This document shows, in pieces, positions 18,776 through 27,690 of a DNA stretch of 64,000 bases. A model generated the notes under the pieces. It was given only the letters and a program-made list of their open reading frames with translations, had not been told where the DNA came from and ran no database searches. Source of the stretch: Devosia sp. Leaf420 (GTDB lineage Bacteria; Pseudomonadota; Alphaproteobacteria; Rhizobiales; Devosiaceae); NCBI RefSeq assembly GCF_001425445.1, contig NZ_LMQU01000009.1:327817-391816 (forward strand), read 5' to 3'. The stretch's first letter is position 1. The number at the start of each line of letters is the position of its first letter. The position numbers and the translations under genes were made by a program.

Positions 18776-19743
18776 CGGCCGACGGCCACTTCCATGGTGC
18801 GCAGCACCTTCGGAATATTGAAGGCGATATTTTCTTCGGCCGTGGTCTTGGTCTCGACCGTCACGTCATAGCGCGCGGCAAAGGCATCGATGACTTCCTC
18901 GACGAGGCTTTCTGGGGCCGAGGCACCCGCGCTGACGCCGAGCGACTTGATATCACCATAAAGCGACCAGTCGATTTCGCTGGCGCGATCAACGAGGGTC
19001 GCGATTTTGCAACCGCTGCGAAGGGCGACTTCGACGAGGCGCTGGGAATTCGAGGAGTGGGGCGAACCAACCACGATCATGGCTTCCACCATCGGCGCCA
19101 CGGCCTTGATCGATTCCTGGCGATTGGTCGTTGCGTAGCAGATGTCTTCTTTGTGCGGTCCGTTGATCGCGGGGAAGCGCACCTTAAGGGCAGCGACGAT
19201 CTCGCGCGTATCATCGACGCTGAGGGTCGTCTGGGTCACGAAGGCAAGCGTGTCGGGATTTTTCGGCGTGAAGCTATTCGCGTCGGCAACGGTTTCAATG
19301 AGCGTGACGGCGCCCTCAGGCAATTGGCCCATTGTACCGATGACCTCGGGATGTCCGGCATGGCCGATCAGCACGATCTCGTGACCTTCTTCGAAATGCC
19401 GCGAGGCTTCGACATGGACTTTGCTCACGAGCGGGCAAGTGGCATCGAGGAAGAACATGTTGCGCGATTTGGCATCGGCCGGCACGCTTTTGGGCACACC
19501 ATGGGCCGAAAACACCACGGGCGCCTCGGTAGCCGGGATTTCGTCGAGCTCTTCGACGAACACCGCGCCCTTGGCCTTTAAGCCTTCGACCACGTATTTA
19601 TTATGGACGATTGCATGACGCACATAGACCGGCGCGCCATATTTCTGCAGCGCCAGCTCCACAATCTGGATGGCGCGATCAACGCCCGCGCAAAATCCAC
19701 GGGGTGCACAGAGCAGGATGTCGAGGTGTGGCCGTTTTTCCAT
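18772..19743 (-). CDS. ispH: 4-hydroxy-3-methylbut-2-enyl diphosphate reductase
   Basis: Last enzyme of the MEP pathway, a 4Fe-4S protein that reduces HMBPP to isopentenyl and dimethylallyl diphosphate. The 323 residues contain the three cluster cysteines: C18 ([13 protein letters not shown]), C103 ([11 protein letters not shown]) and the [10 protein letters not shown] cysteine near residue 200. Substrate-binding histidines are in VHNKYVV and GHAGHPEV, and the SSNSQRL motif is present. It is the first gene of the ispH-GNAT-rnhA operon and is divergent from the PPDK-like gene. With ispE at 4.2 kb, two steps of the MEP pathway lie in this window. Confidence 0.97.
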   Translation of the reverse strand: MEKRPHLDILLCAPRGFCAGVDRAIQIVELALQKYGAPVYVRHAIVHNKYVVEGLKAKGAVFVEELDEIPATEAPVVFSAHGVPKSVPADAKSRNMFFLDATCPLVSKVHVEASRHFEEGHEIVLIGHAGHPEVIGTMGQLPEGAVTLIETVADANSFTPKNPDTLAFVTQTTLSVDDTREIVAALKVRFPAINGPHKEDICYATTNRQESIKAVAPMVEAMIVVGSPHSSNSQRLVEVALRSGCKIATLVDRASEIDWSLYGDIKSLGVSAGASAPESLVEEVIDAFAARYDVTVETKTTAEENIAFNIPKVLRTMEVAVGR

Positions 19744-19847
19744 GAGAGATCAGATGCTTTCGGTAACCCCTCAAGTCAAGTGCTGTTGCAGCCGGAGGGG
19801 GCGCTGAGGCAATATGAGGCGACAATGAAGTCAGGGACGGTTGGCCG

Positions 19848-22136
19848 GTGAGTCTTGCCCAGGAAATGTTTGCGATCGTTCCGGCCCAGGGGAAGGCAAA
19901 CCTCACTGCCGCGCAGCTCAAACTGCTAGCCGGCAAGGCGCGCTGGATTTTTCGCGTCGGCGAGGCGGGTTTTCCGACGGTGCCCACGATCGCGATTACC
20001 CGTGCCGCTTGGGAGGCACTGCAGGCCGAACGGGGCCGGCTCGATACGCGCCTCAGAACCCATTGGGTGACTTGCCTTTTCAAGCTCGTCGATAAGGACG
20101 GAAAGCCGCCCCTGCTGGCGGTGCGCACCTCGGCGGCAAATCACAATAGTGGCTTGCAGCCGGCCCGTATCGGCATTGCGGCGCCGACAGCGCCAGAAGA
20201 TTCCGTCGATCCGACCCGGGCTCTGGCGAAGGCGGTCAAGCAAGCCTTCGACAGCTATGGCTTTCCGCAGAAGTCATGGGCGAGTTTCCGTCAGGATGAC
20301 GACCGGGCAAGGCAGATCGTGCTGGTGCAGGTCGCGGCGGAAGGCGAGATCGAACAGTTTCTGACGCGCAATGCGACGACGGGGGCATTGGGGCCCGCGC
20401 CGCTCAATGGGGTGCCACTGTCTAAGCTGCCAGAAGGTGTGGGATCGTTGATCTCGCTGCTCGATGCCAAGGCCGGGCGCCATATGGCCTGCCTCGTGAC
20501 GATCAATCGCGGCAAGGTGCAGTTTCTCTCGGCCCGTCCCGTGCAGGCTTCGGCAGCAGCCGAACTCGAGGCCGCGGTCGATCGGGTGCAGAACAAGATC
20601 TGGTCGCCGCATAATGCGGTGAGCCGCGTCGATCCAAACCGTTTGCCGCAATTGCTGCATCCGCGCATCAAATCAACTGATGATGTGGTGCCGATCGCGA
20701 CGGGGCTGGGCGTGTCGCCGGGGGCCGCGAGCGGCATCATCACCTTTTCCGCCGACGATGCGGCGCGACTACGGGCGAGGGGCAAGCATTGCATTCTTGT
20801 CGTCAACGAAACCGGGCCGGCCGATATCGAAGGCATGAAGGCCGCAACGGGCATCCTGACGGCGCGTGGCGGCATGACGAGCCATGCCGGGGTTATCGCG
20901 CGTATCACCGGTAAGCCCTGCGTGGCGGGGGTTCGCACACTGTCGGTCGATACGGTGGAAATGGTCTGCCGCATCGGATCGCGGGAATTCCGGCCCGGTG
21001 ATCGGCTGACGATCGATGGTAGCGACGGCTCGGTCTATACCGGCACACTGCCCCTTTCGCAGCCGCATATCGGCGGGGCGATCGGCACTTTGCTCGGCTG
21101 GTCCGATGCGAGCCGCGCCGTTTCCGTCCGCACCAATGTCGAGACGGTTGAATCCGCGGCAACGGCACTGAGTTTTGGGGCCGAGGGCATTGGTCTGGCG
21201 CGGTCCGAGCACATGTTCTTCTCGCCCGAGCGCATGGTGGCGCTGCGGCGCATGATCCTGTCCGAGGACGAGGAGGCGCGCAGTCTTGCCGTCAACGGGC
21301 TCGTCGATTTCCAGACGGGCGACTATTCGGCGCTGTTCTCGGTGATGGGTGGACTGCCCGTGACCGTCCGTCTCTTCGATCCGCCGCTGCATGAATTCTT
21401 GCCGCGAAGCGAAGAGGAAATCGAGGACACGGCAGCCTCGCTGGGCGTTGCCGTGCGTGCCTTGCGCATGCGGCTCGAACGGATCGCCGAGGTCAATCCA
21501 ATGCTAGGCCACCGCGGTGTGCGGCTTGCCATCACCTATCCCGAAATTCTGCAGATGCAGATGCAGGCTGTGATTGCCGGCGCCCGGGAGGCGAGCGAGC
21601 GTCTCAACAAAACCATTCCCGTCGAGGTCATGGTCCCCTTCGTCTCGACCGCGTCAGAAGTCGCCTGGGTGCGCGAACGCATGATGGCGATCATCGCCAA
21701 TTCGGGTCTCCTTAAATCGGATAAGGTGACTTTCTCCTTTGGCACGATGATCGAATTGCCGCGCGCCTGCCTTCGCACGGGCGACATCGCCAACATGGTC
21801 GATTTCATCTCCTTCGGCACCAATGACCTGACGCAGACGACGTTCGGGATTTCGCGCGACGATGCGCCGACATTCCTTGCCGTCTATCAGCGCAAGGGCA
21901 TTTATGAGCGCGATCCCTTTGTGACCATTGACGAAAAGGGTGTCGGCGAAATGATCTCCATCGCCATCGAGCGGGGGAGGGCGGCCAATCCCAAGCTTAA
22001 GATCGGCATTTGCGGCGAGCATGCCGGCGATCCCGTCTCGCTCAAATATTTTGCCGGCCTTGGCGTCGACTATGTGAGTTGCGCGCCATACCGCGTACCG
22101 GTCGCGCGGCTGACACTGGCGCAGGCGGCGACGTGA
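19848..22136 (+). CDS. PPDK-like protein with degenerate ATP-grasp domain
   Basis: A 762-residue relative of pyruvate phosphate dikinase (PPDK, usually ~870-900). The phosphohistidine domain is intact (GGMTSHAGVIAR, H346), as is the PEP/pyruvate barrel: NPMLGHRGVRL, VEVMVPFVST, SFGTNDLTQTTFG and GICGEHAGDP. The N-terminal nucleotide domain is about 100 residues short. By eye, the residues aligning with the ATP/Mg ligands D321, E323 and Q335 of Clostridium symbiosum PPDK are A214, L216 and S228, while the K and R of the N-lobe (K30, R93) remain. It may therefore be unable to use ATP as PPDK does. Start is a GTG. True PPDK often sits next to glyS in this order of bacteria. Confidence 0.85.
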   Translation: MSLAQEMFAIVPAQGKANLTAAQLKLLAGKARWIFRVGEAGFPTVPTIAITRAAWEALQAERGRLDTRLRTHWVTCLFKLVDKDGKPPLLAVRTSAANHNSGLQPARIGIAAPTAPEDSVDPTRALAKAVKQAFDSYGFPQKSWASFRQDDDRARQIVLVQVAAEGEIEQFLTRNATTGALGPAPLNGVPLSKLPEGVGSLISLLDAKAGRHMACLVTINRGKVQFLSARPVQASAAAELEAAVDRVQNKIWSPHNAVSRVDPNRLPQLLHPRIKSTDDVVPIATGLGVSPGAASGIITFSADDAARLRARGKHCILVVNETGPADIEGMKAATGILTARGGMTSHAGVIARITGKPCVAGVRTLSVDTVEMVCRIGSREFRPGDRLTIDGSDGSVYTGTLPLSQPHIGGAIGTLLGWSDASRAVSVRTNVETVESAATALSFGAEGIGLARSEHMFFSPERMVALRRMILSEDEEARSLAVNGLVDFQTGDYSALFSVMGGLPVTVRLFDPPLHEFLPRSEEEIEDTAASLGVAVRALRMRLERIAEVNPMLGHRGVRLAITYPEILQMQMQAVIAGAREASERLNKTIPVEVMVPFVSTASEVAWVRERMMAIIANSGLLKSDKVTFSFGTMIELPRACLRTGDIANMVDFISFGTNDLTQTTFGISRDDAPTFLAVYQRKGIYERDPFVTIDEKGVGEMISIAIERGRAANPKLKIGICGEHAGDPVSLKYFAGLGVDYVSCAPYRVPVARLTLAQAAT

Positions 22137-22231
22137 CGCGCCACACTTTTGGCTGACCCCATTCACATTCGACGCTTTTGCCCCAATATGTTGGCAGAGA
22201 AGAACGAAAAGAAGAATGGGGAGGACTGCCG

Positions 22232-22783
22232 GTGAATAGTGTGCAGTGGTCGACACTTGCGGTTTTGGGTTCACTGGCTTTTACGGGGACGGCTTCCGCC
22301 CAATCGGGAAATCAATGCTCGTCCATCGTGGCCGATGGCGAACGCCTCGCCTGTTATGACAGTGTGTTTCGAAACGGTCCGAGTGAGGCCGCGCTGAGCG
22401 TCACCTTTAACTCCGAACAGCTTATTCCAGCGCGCCCAAGCGGTCGCATGCCCGCGACGATGACGATATCGTGTGAGGCCGGAAACCTGACGATCGCCTT
22501 TGCTTACGCAGGCAATACTATGTCGGCATTAGGTCGCGATGCGGGGCTGACGACGCAGGTGGATCTGCAGGCGGCGCGTAGCCGCACGCTCAATGTCAAT
22601 CGGACCAACACTGCGGTCGTGATCGATAACACCTCGGATTCATTGGCTTTTCTGGATTCACTGCAAGGTTCGAACAACCTGACGACACGCGTGACGCCGG
22701 CGAATTCGCGCTCGCTTTCTGTGCGCTTCAGCCTTGCCGGCGTGCTCGAACAGGTCGAGCCGGTGCGGGCCGCCTGTAGCTAA
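22232..22783 (+). CDS. Exported VasI-like protein, function unknown
   Basis: A 183-residue secreted protein. The GTG at 22232 follows GGGGAGGA and opens a signal peptide ending in ASA. The mature part starts with CSSIVADGERLACYDSVF, a short Cys-xx-...-RLACYD motif common to small exported proteins. A beta-rich domain follows (TMTISCEAGNLTIAF, then LTTRVTPANSRSLSVRFSL, ending in C). This layout resembles the VasI/TagN family linked to type VI secretion, but no type VI genes are in the window, so the function is not implied. Two conserved cysteine pairs are likely disulfides. Confidence 0.7.
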   Translation: MNSVQWSTLAVLGSLAFTGTASAQSGNQCSSIVADGERLACYDSVFRNGPSEAALSVTFNSEQLIPARPSGRMPATMTISCEAGNLTIAFAYAGNTMSALGRDAGLTTQVDLQAARSRTLNVNRTNTAVVIDNTSDSLAFLDSLQGSNNLTTRVTPANSRSLSVRFSLAGVLEQVEPVRAACS

Positions 22784-22951
22784 AAACTCAGACAAAAGCG
22801 GCGATCATATTCCTGCCGCGCTTTGACCCTTTGCACGCCCTCTTGGGAATTTACTCCGCGCTAACCTTAATAAGAGATCATCACAACTATCGGCATTTTA
22901 GCGTCACCTTTGCCGAGCTTAGTTCGTGTTGCGTAGCGTTGAGTAGAGTTT

Positions 22952-24001
22952 ATGGCCCATCCACACCGGCCGGTCGTGCGTTCGCACGCGGCTAGAGCGG
23001 TTCGCCGGAGTTTTCCAGTCGCCAAGACCTTGGCGCTGGGACTGTTTGCCTCCGTCGCCTATATGGGCTTTGCGGGAGGCGCCTTCGGTCCGTCTTCCGA
23101 TCTGCCTGACCAGACCAAACCCGAGCTGGCTCTGGCGAGCCTGAGCTATACTGGCGCCGAGCCTGTCATCACTGGCTCCGTCGACAACCTCTTCAAATCC
23201 ATCAGCTTTACCGGGCCAAACCGGTCGGAAAAGACCGATCGCTATCGTCCGCCGGTCGATGTTGCGGCCTTTTCCAAGAATTTTGAGCAGGCGCGCATGC
23301 AGATTGCAGCGCTGCGCGACGAGAATGTCGATCCCAATGCGCTCGGCCAATCGCGCGTCGCTGCGCTCGAAAACCAGCCAGAAGAAACTGGGCCGCGCAT
23401 GTCGGTGGCTTCGATCGATCCGGCAACGGCAGCGGCACTCGATGCCATCGCCGGTATCGCGCCGCAGACGGCATCGCTTGGTCCCGTGGGTCCAATGATG
23501 CCTGCCGTCGCTTCCGAACAACTGGCCTATGCCCGCGCCAATGCCCCGGTGACCGGGGCTTTTTCGACCATGGCCCCTGTTGAAGTATCAGACCGCGAGA
23601 AGTGGTGCCTTGCAACCGCGATCTACTTCGAAGCGCGTGGCGAAAGCTATCGCGGTCAGGTGGCCGTGGCCCAGGTGGTCATGAACCGCGTCAAAGATCA
23701 TCGCTATCCGAGCACGATTTGTGGTGTGGTGTTCCAGAACCAGGACAAGCGCAATGCCTGCCAGTTCTCGTTTGCCTGCGACGGCATTCCAGAGGTCATC
23801 AGCGAGCGCGAGCCCTGGGTTCAGGCCGAAGATATCGCCAACCGTTTCCTCGCCGGTGAGCTTTACCTGACCGAAGTCGGCACCGCGACGCATTACCATG
23901 CGACCTATGTCAGCCCCAAATGGGCACCGCGCATGGAGAAGGTCACCCAGATCGGGTTGCACGTTTTCTACAAGTTCAAGCGCGGTTGGTTATTCGGCTA
24001 A
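22952..24001 (+). CDS. Cell-wall hydrolase, SleB-type (Hydrolase_2 domain)
   Basis: A 349-residue protein. It has one N-terminal membrane segment (residues ~25-45, after a basic leader), a ~160-residue low-complexity periplasmic linker, and a C-terminal SleB-like catalytic domain (~215-345). Domain markers are CLATAIYFEARGESYRGQVAVAQVVMNRV (with the catalytic glutamate in FEARGE), the CQFSFACDG cysteine pair, and ATHYHATYVSPKWA. Such enzymes cut peptidoglycan glycan chains. The 168 bases upstream hold no other gene. It ends four bases from the stop of the opposing exported-protein gene. Confidence 0.88.
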   Translation: MAHPHRPVVRSHAARAVRRSFPVAKTLALGLFASVAYMGFAGGAFGPSSDLPDQTKPELALASLSYTGAEPVITGSVDNLFKSISFTGPNRSEKTDRYRPPVDVAAFSKNFEQARMQIAALRDENVDPNALGQSRVAALENQPEETGPRMSVASIDPATAAALDAIAGIAPQTASLGPVGPMMPAVASEQLAYARANAPVTGAFSTMAPVEVSDREKWCLATAIYFEARGESYRGQVAVAQVVMNRVKDHRYPSTICGVVFQNQDKRNACQFSFACDGIPEVISEREPWVQAEDIANRFLAGELYLTEVGTATHYHATYVSPKWAPRMEKVTQIGLHVFYKFKRGWLFG

Positions 24002-24005
24002 AAGC

Positions 24006-24467
24006 CTAGCAATAATAAAAGCTTGCCGTGGAAATGCAGGTCGAGGTGCGGGTTTGGCCGCGATGGGTCTTATAGGTCGTCACCGACACGTAGGAATTGC
24101 CATTATAGGTCCGCATCCGGTTCCAATGGCCATTGTTCCAGCTTGAAAAGCTGAATTGATTCAATGCGTTATCGCGTTCGTTGACGCCTGGATACTGCAC
24201 ATGTGGCGAAGCGATGCCATCATCCGAATAGGTGCCGGTCGCTGTCTTGGTGATGGTGACGTAGCTCACGCGCCCGCCTTCGATCTTCTTGACCGTGACG
24301 GTGCTGACCGGATCAGTCGAGACCCAATCGTCATAGGTTACGCCTTGGTCGTCGCCAAAACGGACGAGATTGTCGCCGTCAAAACCGTCTGCGAAAGCGG
24401 GGATAGAAACGGCAAAAAGACTGCTGGCGAGTAGGCCGAAGATGGCGCGACGGGTCGGCAGATGCAT
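24006..24467 (-). CDS. Exported hypothetical protein
   Basis: A 153-residue protein with a signal peptide (residues ~1-26, ending AFA) and a Ser/Thr/Tyr-rich mature part. It has a cysteine near the end (TSTC) and another as the last residue (FYYC), which may form a disulfide. No known family is recognised. It is convergent with the SleB-type hydrolase. Confidence 0.65.
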   Translation of the reverse strand: MHLPTRRAIFGLLASSLFAVSIPAFADGFDGDNLVRFGDDQGVTYDDWVSTDPVSTVTVKKIEGGRVSYVTITKTATGTYSDDGIASPHVQYPGVNERDNALNQFSFSSWNNGHWNRMRTYNGNSYVSVTTYKTHRGQTRTSTCISTASFYYC

Positions 24468-24580
24468 TTGATGCGTCCCATTCTGATCCAGTGCTGGTGC
24501 ACGTGCTTAACGGATCAGTAACCATCGCGATGCGGGCGTGCCAAACCTTTCCTCAGCCCTTGGTTAATTCTGCCACGGTT

Positions 24581-25198
24581 TCAGGCGGCGGGAATAAGTG
24601 TGGCTATGGTCTCGAAACTTGCGATGAAACGATCATGCGCCTGGCGGGTCGGCCAGGGCTGGATCAGGCGATCGAACTGCTCGATCTCGAAGGCGGCAAC
24701 GCCCGGCTCACCGAAAAATTTCGTGGCCTCGCCGGGTTCGAAACCGGCAAGGGTGGTAGCCTCGAAATAGGCGGCTTCCTGGTCGGCCTTTTTCATCTGT
24801 TTCTTGAGCGCCGCAGGGACCGTGGCGGGAAGGGAGAAGCGGAGGTAAATTGCGGACATCAAACGGTTTTCGACGTCTTTGTAATTGCCGCCCATGGCCG
24901 TCTTGAAGGGCGAGATGATGTCGCCCATGACATATTCGGGCGCGTCGTGAAGGAGCGTTTGGAGGAGGGCCGCGGATGAGGCGTCCGGATTGGCGGCGCG
25001 GAAAAGCTCGAGGACGAGAACCGAGTGCTGCGCGACGGAAAAGGGATAGTCACCAATGGTTTGGCCATTCCAGCGCGCGACGCGGGCAAGGCCATGGGCG
25101 ATGTCGGAAAGCTCCACATCCATGGGCGAGGGATCGAGAATATCGAGGCGGCGACCGGACAGCATGCGCTGCCAGGCTCGGGTGCTTGTACGGGCCAT
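24581..25198 (-). CDS. HD-domain hydrolase, YfbR-like (probable nucleotidase)
   Basis: A 205-residue metal-dependent phosphohydrolase. The HD motif is LLHDAPEYVMGD, preceded by FSVAQHSVLV (first metal-binding histidine) and followed by the KKADQEAAYFEA segment with the late aspartate. The arrangement resembles the 5'-deoxynucleotidase YfbR/HDDC2 group, which hydrolyses deoxynucleoside monophosphates. The exact substrate cannot be read. It stands alone on the minus strand upstream of a short family B repeat. Confidence 0.8.
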   Translation of the reverse strand: MARTSTRAWQRMLSGRRLDILDPSPMDVELSDIAHGLARVARWNGQTIGDYPFSVAQHSVLVLELFRAANPDASSAALLQTLLHDAPEYVMGDIISPFKTAMGGNYKDVENRLMSAIYLRFSLPATVPAALKKQMKKADQEAAYFEATTLAGFEPGEATKFFGEPGVAAFEIEQFDRLIQPWPTRQAHDRFIASFETIATLIPAA

Positions 25199-25294
25199 CT
25201 AGGTCTAATTCGTTAGCATCACGGTATCGTCGAGACTAACAGATGGCGTCGATTCGATAAGGTTTGGTTAGTCGGGGATTGGCGACCGGCGATA

Positions 25295-25326
25295 CCCCCA
25301 CCTAGCCTCCCCCTGGTAGGGGGGGA
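25295..25326. repeat. Intergenic palindromic element, family B (short copy)
   Basis: CCCCCACCTAGCCTCCCCC then TGGTA then a G-run. It shares its left arm with the larger copies at 32.1, 50.2 and 53.2 kb. It lies 16 bases after the YgfZ-like gene's stop, between two minus-strand genes. Confidence 0.7.
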
Positions 25327-25342
25327 CGCATCGGGGATGCCG

Positions 25343-26167
25343 TTAGTCTTCGGACGGGACCGAATCGCCGAATTGGTAGGTGGCCCAGGCGGGGAGAGAT
25401 AGTTCGACGGTTTTTCCTTCGACGGTCGCGGCGGAGGGGTCGGTGATGCGATCGAGGCGCAGGATGGCGACGGCTTTGCCGTCGACGACCTGGCCGATGG
25501 TGCCGGCGTCGCGGCCACCAGCGATCACGGGAGTGTCGGGGGGCGCATCGACGCCTGAGACGATGACGGGGCGGCGGCGGGCGGTGCCGCGGTGTTTCAT
25601 GCGGCTGACAACTTCCTGGCCGACATAGCAGCCCTTGGCGAAGTCGATGCCGTCGAGAATGTCGAGGCCGATATCGTGCGCGAAGGCCTCATTGGCCGGG
25701 AAGTCATTACCCTGGTGCAGGATACCGTTGGCGATGCGGGCGGTGTGGTAGGCGGTGTCGTCGGTTGACCAGTCAATTGTGGCTTCGACTGGCGCTATGA
25801 TGCGATAGCCGAGCGAAACGGGGCCGCGCCGATCCTGATGTGCAAGGTGCGCGGGTTCGGCGGCAAAGCCGACGCGGTGGGTCTCGCGCAGATCGTCGAT
25901 ATCGACCTTGGCGCGGAGGCGGTACATTTTCATGCGTTTTAAGAAGTCGTCAGCGACGGACGTGTGAACGTCGAGCCAAAGCGCGTCTTCGGCAAAGCCG
26001 GCGAGACCTTCGGCGAGGATCTTGCCTTGGGGGGAGAGCAGGGCCCAGGCGGCGGCCTTATCGCCTTCGGTCGGGATTTCGCCAGTGACCACATCGTTGA
26101 TCAGCCGATGCGCGTCAGGGCCCGAAAAACGGAAGACGGCACGGTCGCTGCGCAGATGAATGGTCAT
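25343..26167 (-). CDS. YgfZ/GcvT-like folate-binding protein
   Basis: A 274-residue protein of the YgfZ (COG0354) family, which uses tetrahydrofolate to help assemble or repair certain Fe-S enzymes. The family signature KGCYVGQEV sits at about two-thirds of the length, with its characteristic cysteine. The ATG at 26167 is preferred over much longer in-frame extensions because the family's N-terminus begins around 'lrsdravfrfsG'. It is divergent from the dihydroorotase-like gene with 70 bases between. Confidence 0.9.
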   Translation of the reverse strand: MTIHLRSDRAVFRFSGPDAHRLINDVVTGEIPTEGDKAAAWALLSPQGKILAEGLAGFAEDALWLDVHTSVADDFLKRMKMYRLRAKVDIDDLRETHRVGFAAEPAHLAHQDRRGPVSLGYRIIAPVEATIDWSTDDTAYHTARIANGILHQGNDFPANEAFAHDIGLDILDGIDFAKGCYVGQEVVSRMKHRGTARRRPVIVSGVDAPPDTPVIAGGRDAGTIGQVVDGKAVAILRLDRITDPSAATVEGKTVELSLPAWATYQFGDSVPSED

Positions 26168-26237
26168 GGAATGCCTTGCCTCGCGGAGTTTTCCTCCGCT
26201 AAACCAGCCCGGAACCGAACCCGCGGAGGCCTCAGAC

Positions 26238-27566
26238 ATGGCGCAGTACGACACGATTTTCAAGAACGCGACTGTGGTCAACCATGACGGCGAGGGGCAG
26301 GCCGATATCGCGGTCAAGGGCGGGAAGATCGTTGCGCTCGGGACCGTGACGGGCGATGCGGCCGAAGTGGTCGATTGCAAAGGACTGCATATCCTGCCGG
26401 GCGTTATCGACACGCAAGTGCATTTTCGCGAGCCGGGGCTGACGCATAAGGAAGACCTGGAGACCGGGTCGCTCGGCGCGGTGATGGGCGGGGTGACCGG
26501 CGTCTTTGAGATGCCGAACACCAATCCGCTGACGACGACGCGCGAGACCTTTGAGGCCAAGATCGCGGCGGGTACAAATCGCATGCATTGCGATTTCGCC
26601 TTCTATATCGGCGGGACGCACGAAAATGTCGGCGAACTGGCCACGCTCGAAAAACTGCCGGGGTGTGCGGGCGTAAAAGTGTTCATGGGATCGTCGACCG
26701 GCTCGCTGCTGGTGCAGGACGATGCCGGGGTCGAGGCGATTTTGCGGACGATTTCGCGCCGGGCGGCTTTCCACTCTGAAGACGAATATATGCTCGAAGA
26801 GCGCAAGCATCTGCGCGTGGCGGGCGATCCGTCGAGCCATCCAGTCTGGCGCTCGCCGGAAGTCGCAATGAGCTGCACGACGCGGCTCGTGAACCTGGCG
26901 CGCAAAACCGGCAAGCGCATCCATGTGCTGCATATCTCGACCAAGGAAGAGATGGTGTATCTTGCCGAGCACAAGGATGTGGCCTCGGTCGAGGTGACGC
27001 CGCACCATCTGACGCTGGATGAGACCGCCTACACGCGGCTCGGGACTTATGCGCAGATGAACCCGCCGGTGCGGGATAAGGATCATCGCGAAGGCATCTG
27101 GAAGGGCGTTGCCAATGGGGTAGCGGATATCCTAGGCTCAGACCATGCGCCGCATACGCGCGAGGAAAAGGACCATCCCTATCCGGACAGCCATTCGGGC
27201 ATGACCGGCGTGCAGACGCTGGTGCCGACCATGCTCGACCATGTGAATGCTGGAAAGCTGAGCCTGCAGCGGTTTGTCGACATGACGAGCCATGGGCCGA
27301 ACCGGCTGTTCGGGATTGCCGGCAAGGGGCGGATCGCGGTGGGCTATGATGCGGATTTGACGGTGGTCGATCTGAAGCGGCGCGAGACGATCACCAATGC
27401 GTGGATCAAGAGCCGCGCGGGCTGGACGCCTTATGATGGGGTGACGGTGACGGGTTGGCCGGTGGGCACGGTGGTGCGCGGGCACAAGGTGATGTGGCAG
27501 GGGGAGCTGGTGACGCCGAGCCAGGGGCAGCCGATGCGGTTTTTGGAATCGCTGCCGCAGGGGTAA
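26238..27566 (+). CDS. Dihydroorotase-like amidohydrolase (metal site variant)
   Basis: A 442-residue cyclic amidohydrolase of the class I dihydroorotase family (third step of pyrimidine synthesis). Typical parts are FREPGLTHKEDLETGS, VFEMPNTNPLTT, the ring-binding NPPVR, and SDHAPHTREEK with the catalytic aspartate. Metal-ligand histidines are visible in FHSEDEY and HVLHIST, and the probable carboxylated lysine in GVKVFMGSS. The first metal motif, normally HxH, reads DTQVHFREPG: Q60 replaces the first histidine. I have seen this version in other alphaproteobacteria, so it may be a stable subgroup. Whether it is the main dihydroorotase or a paralogue with another substrate is uncertain. Confidence 0.85.
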   Translation: MAQYDTIFKNATVVNHDGEGQADIAVKGGKIVALGTVTGDAAEVVDCKGLHILPGVIDTQVHFREPGLTHKEDLETGSLGAVMGGVTGVFEMPNTNPLTTTRETFEAKIAAGTNRMHCDFAFYIGGTHENVGELATLEKLPGCAGVKVFMGSSTGSLLVQDDAGVEAILRTISRRAAFHSEDEYMLEERKHLRVAGDPSSHPVWRSPEVAMSCTTRLVNLARKTGKRIHVLHISTKEEMVYLAEHKDVASVEVTPHHLTLDETAYTRLGTYAQMNPPVRDKDHREGIWKGVANGVADILGSDHAPHTREEKDHPYPDSHSGMTGVQTLVPTMLDHVNAGKLSLQRFVDMTSHGPNRLFGIAGKGRIAVGYDADLTVVDLKRRETITNAWIKSRAGWTPYDGVTVTGWPVGTVVRGHKVMWQGELVTPSQGQPMRFLESLPQG

Positions 27567-27576
27567 GGCAAAAAAG

Positions 27577-27686
27577 AAAGGCCCCCTCACCCGAATTGCT
27601 TTGCAGTTCGACCTTTCCCCCGGAGGGAGAGGTGTCGCTCCGCGACTTTGGTGGAGCCGCAGAGCGGTGAGTGAGGGGGCCTTTTT
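27577..27686. repeat. Intergenic palindromic element, family A, acting as bidirectional terminator
   Basis: Terminal inverted repeats AAAGGCCCCCTCAC (left) and GTGAGGGGGCCTTT (right) enclose a ~80-base body with its own hairpin TTTCCCCCGGAGGGAGA. It sits between two convergent genes. A-run before and T-run after the arms suit termination in both directions. Copies of the same type lie at 34.35-34.48 and 46.45-46.50 kb. Confidence 0.8.
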
Positions 27687-27690
27687 CGCG

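Noticed and set aside
22784-22951. Possible small RNA upstream of the SleB-type gene
   Set aside because: AT-richer than its surroundings, consistent with a promoter, but no convincing promoter-terminator pair seen.
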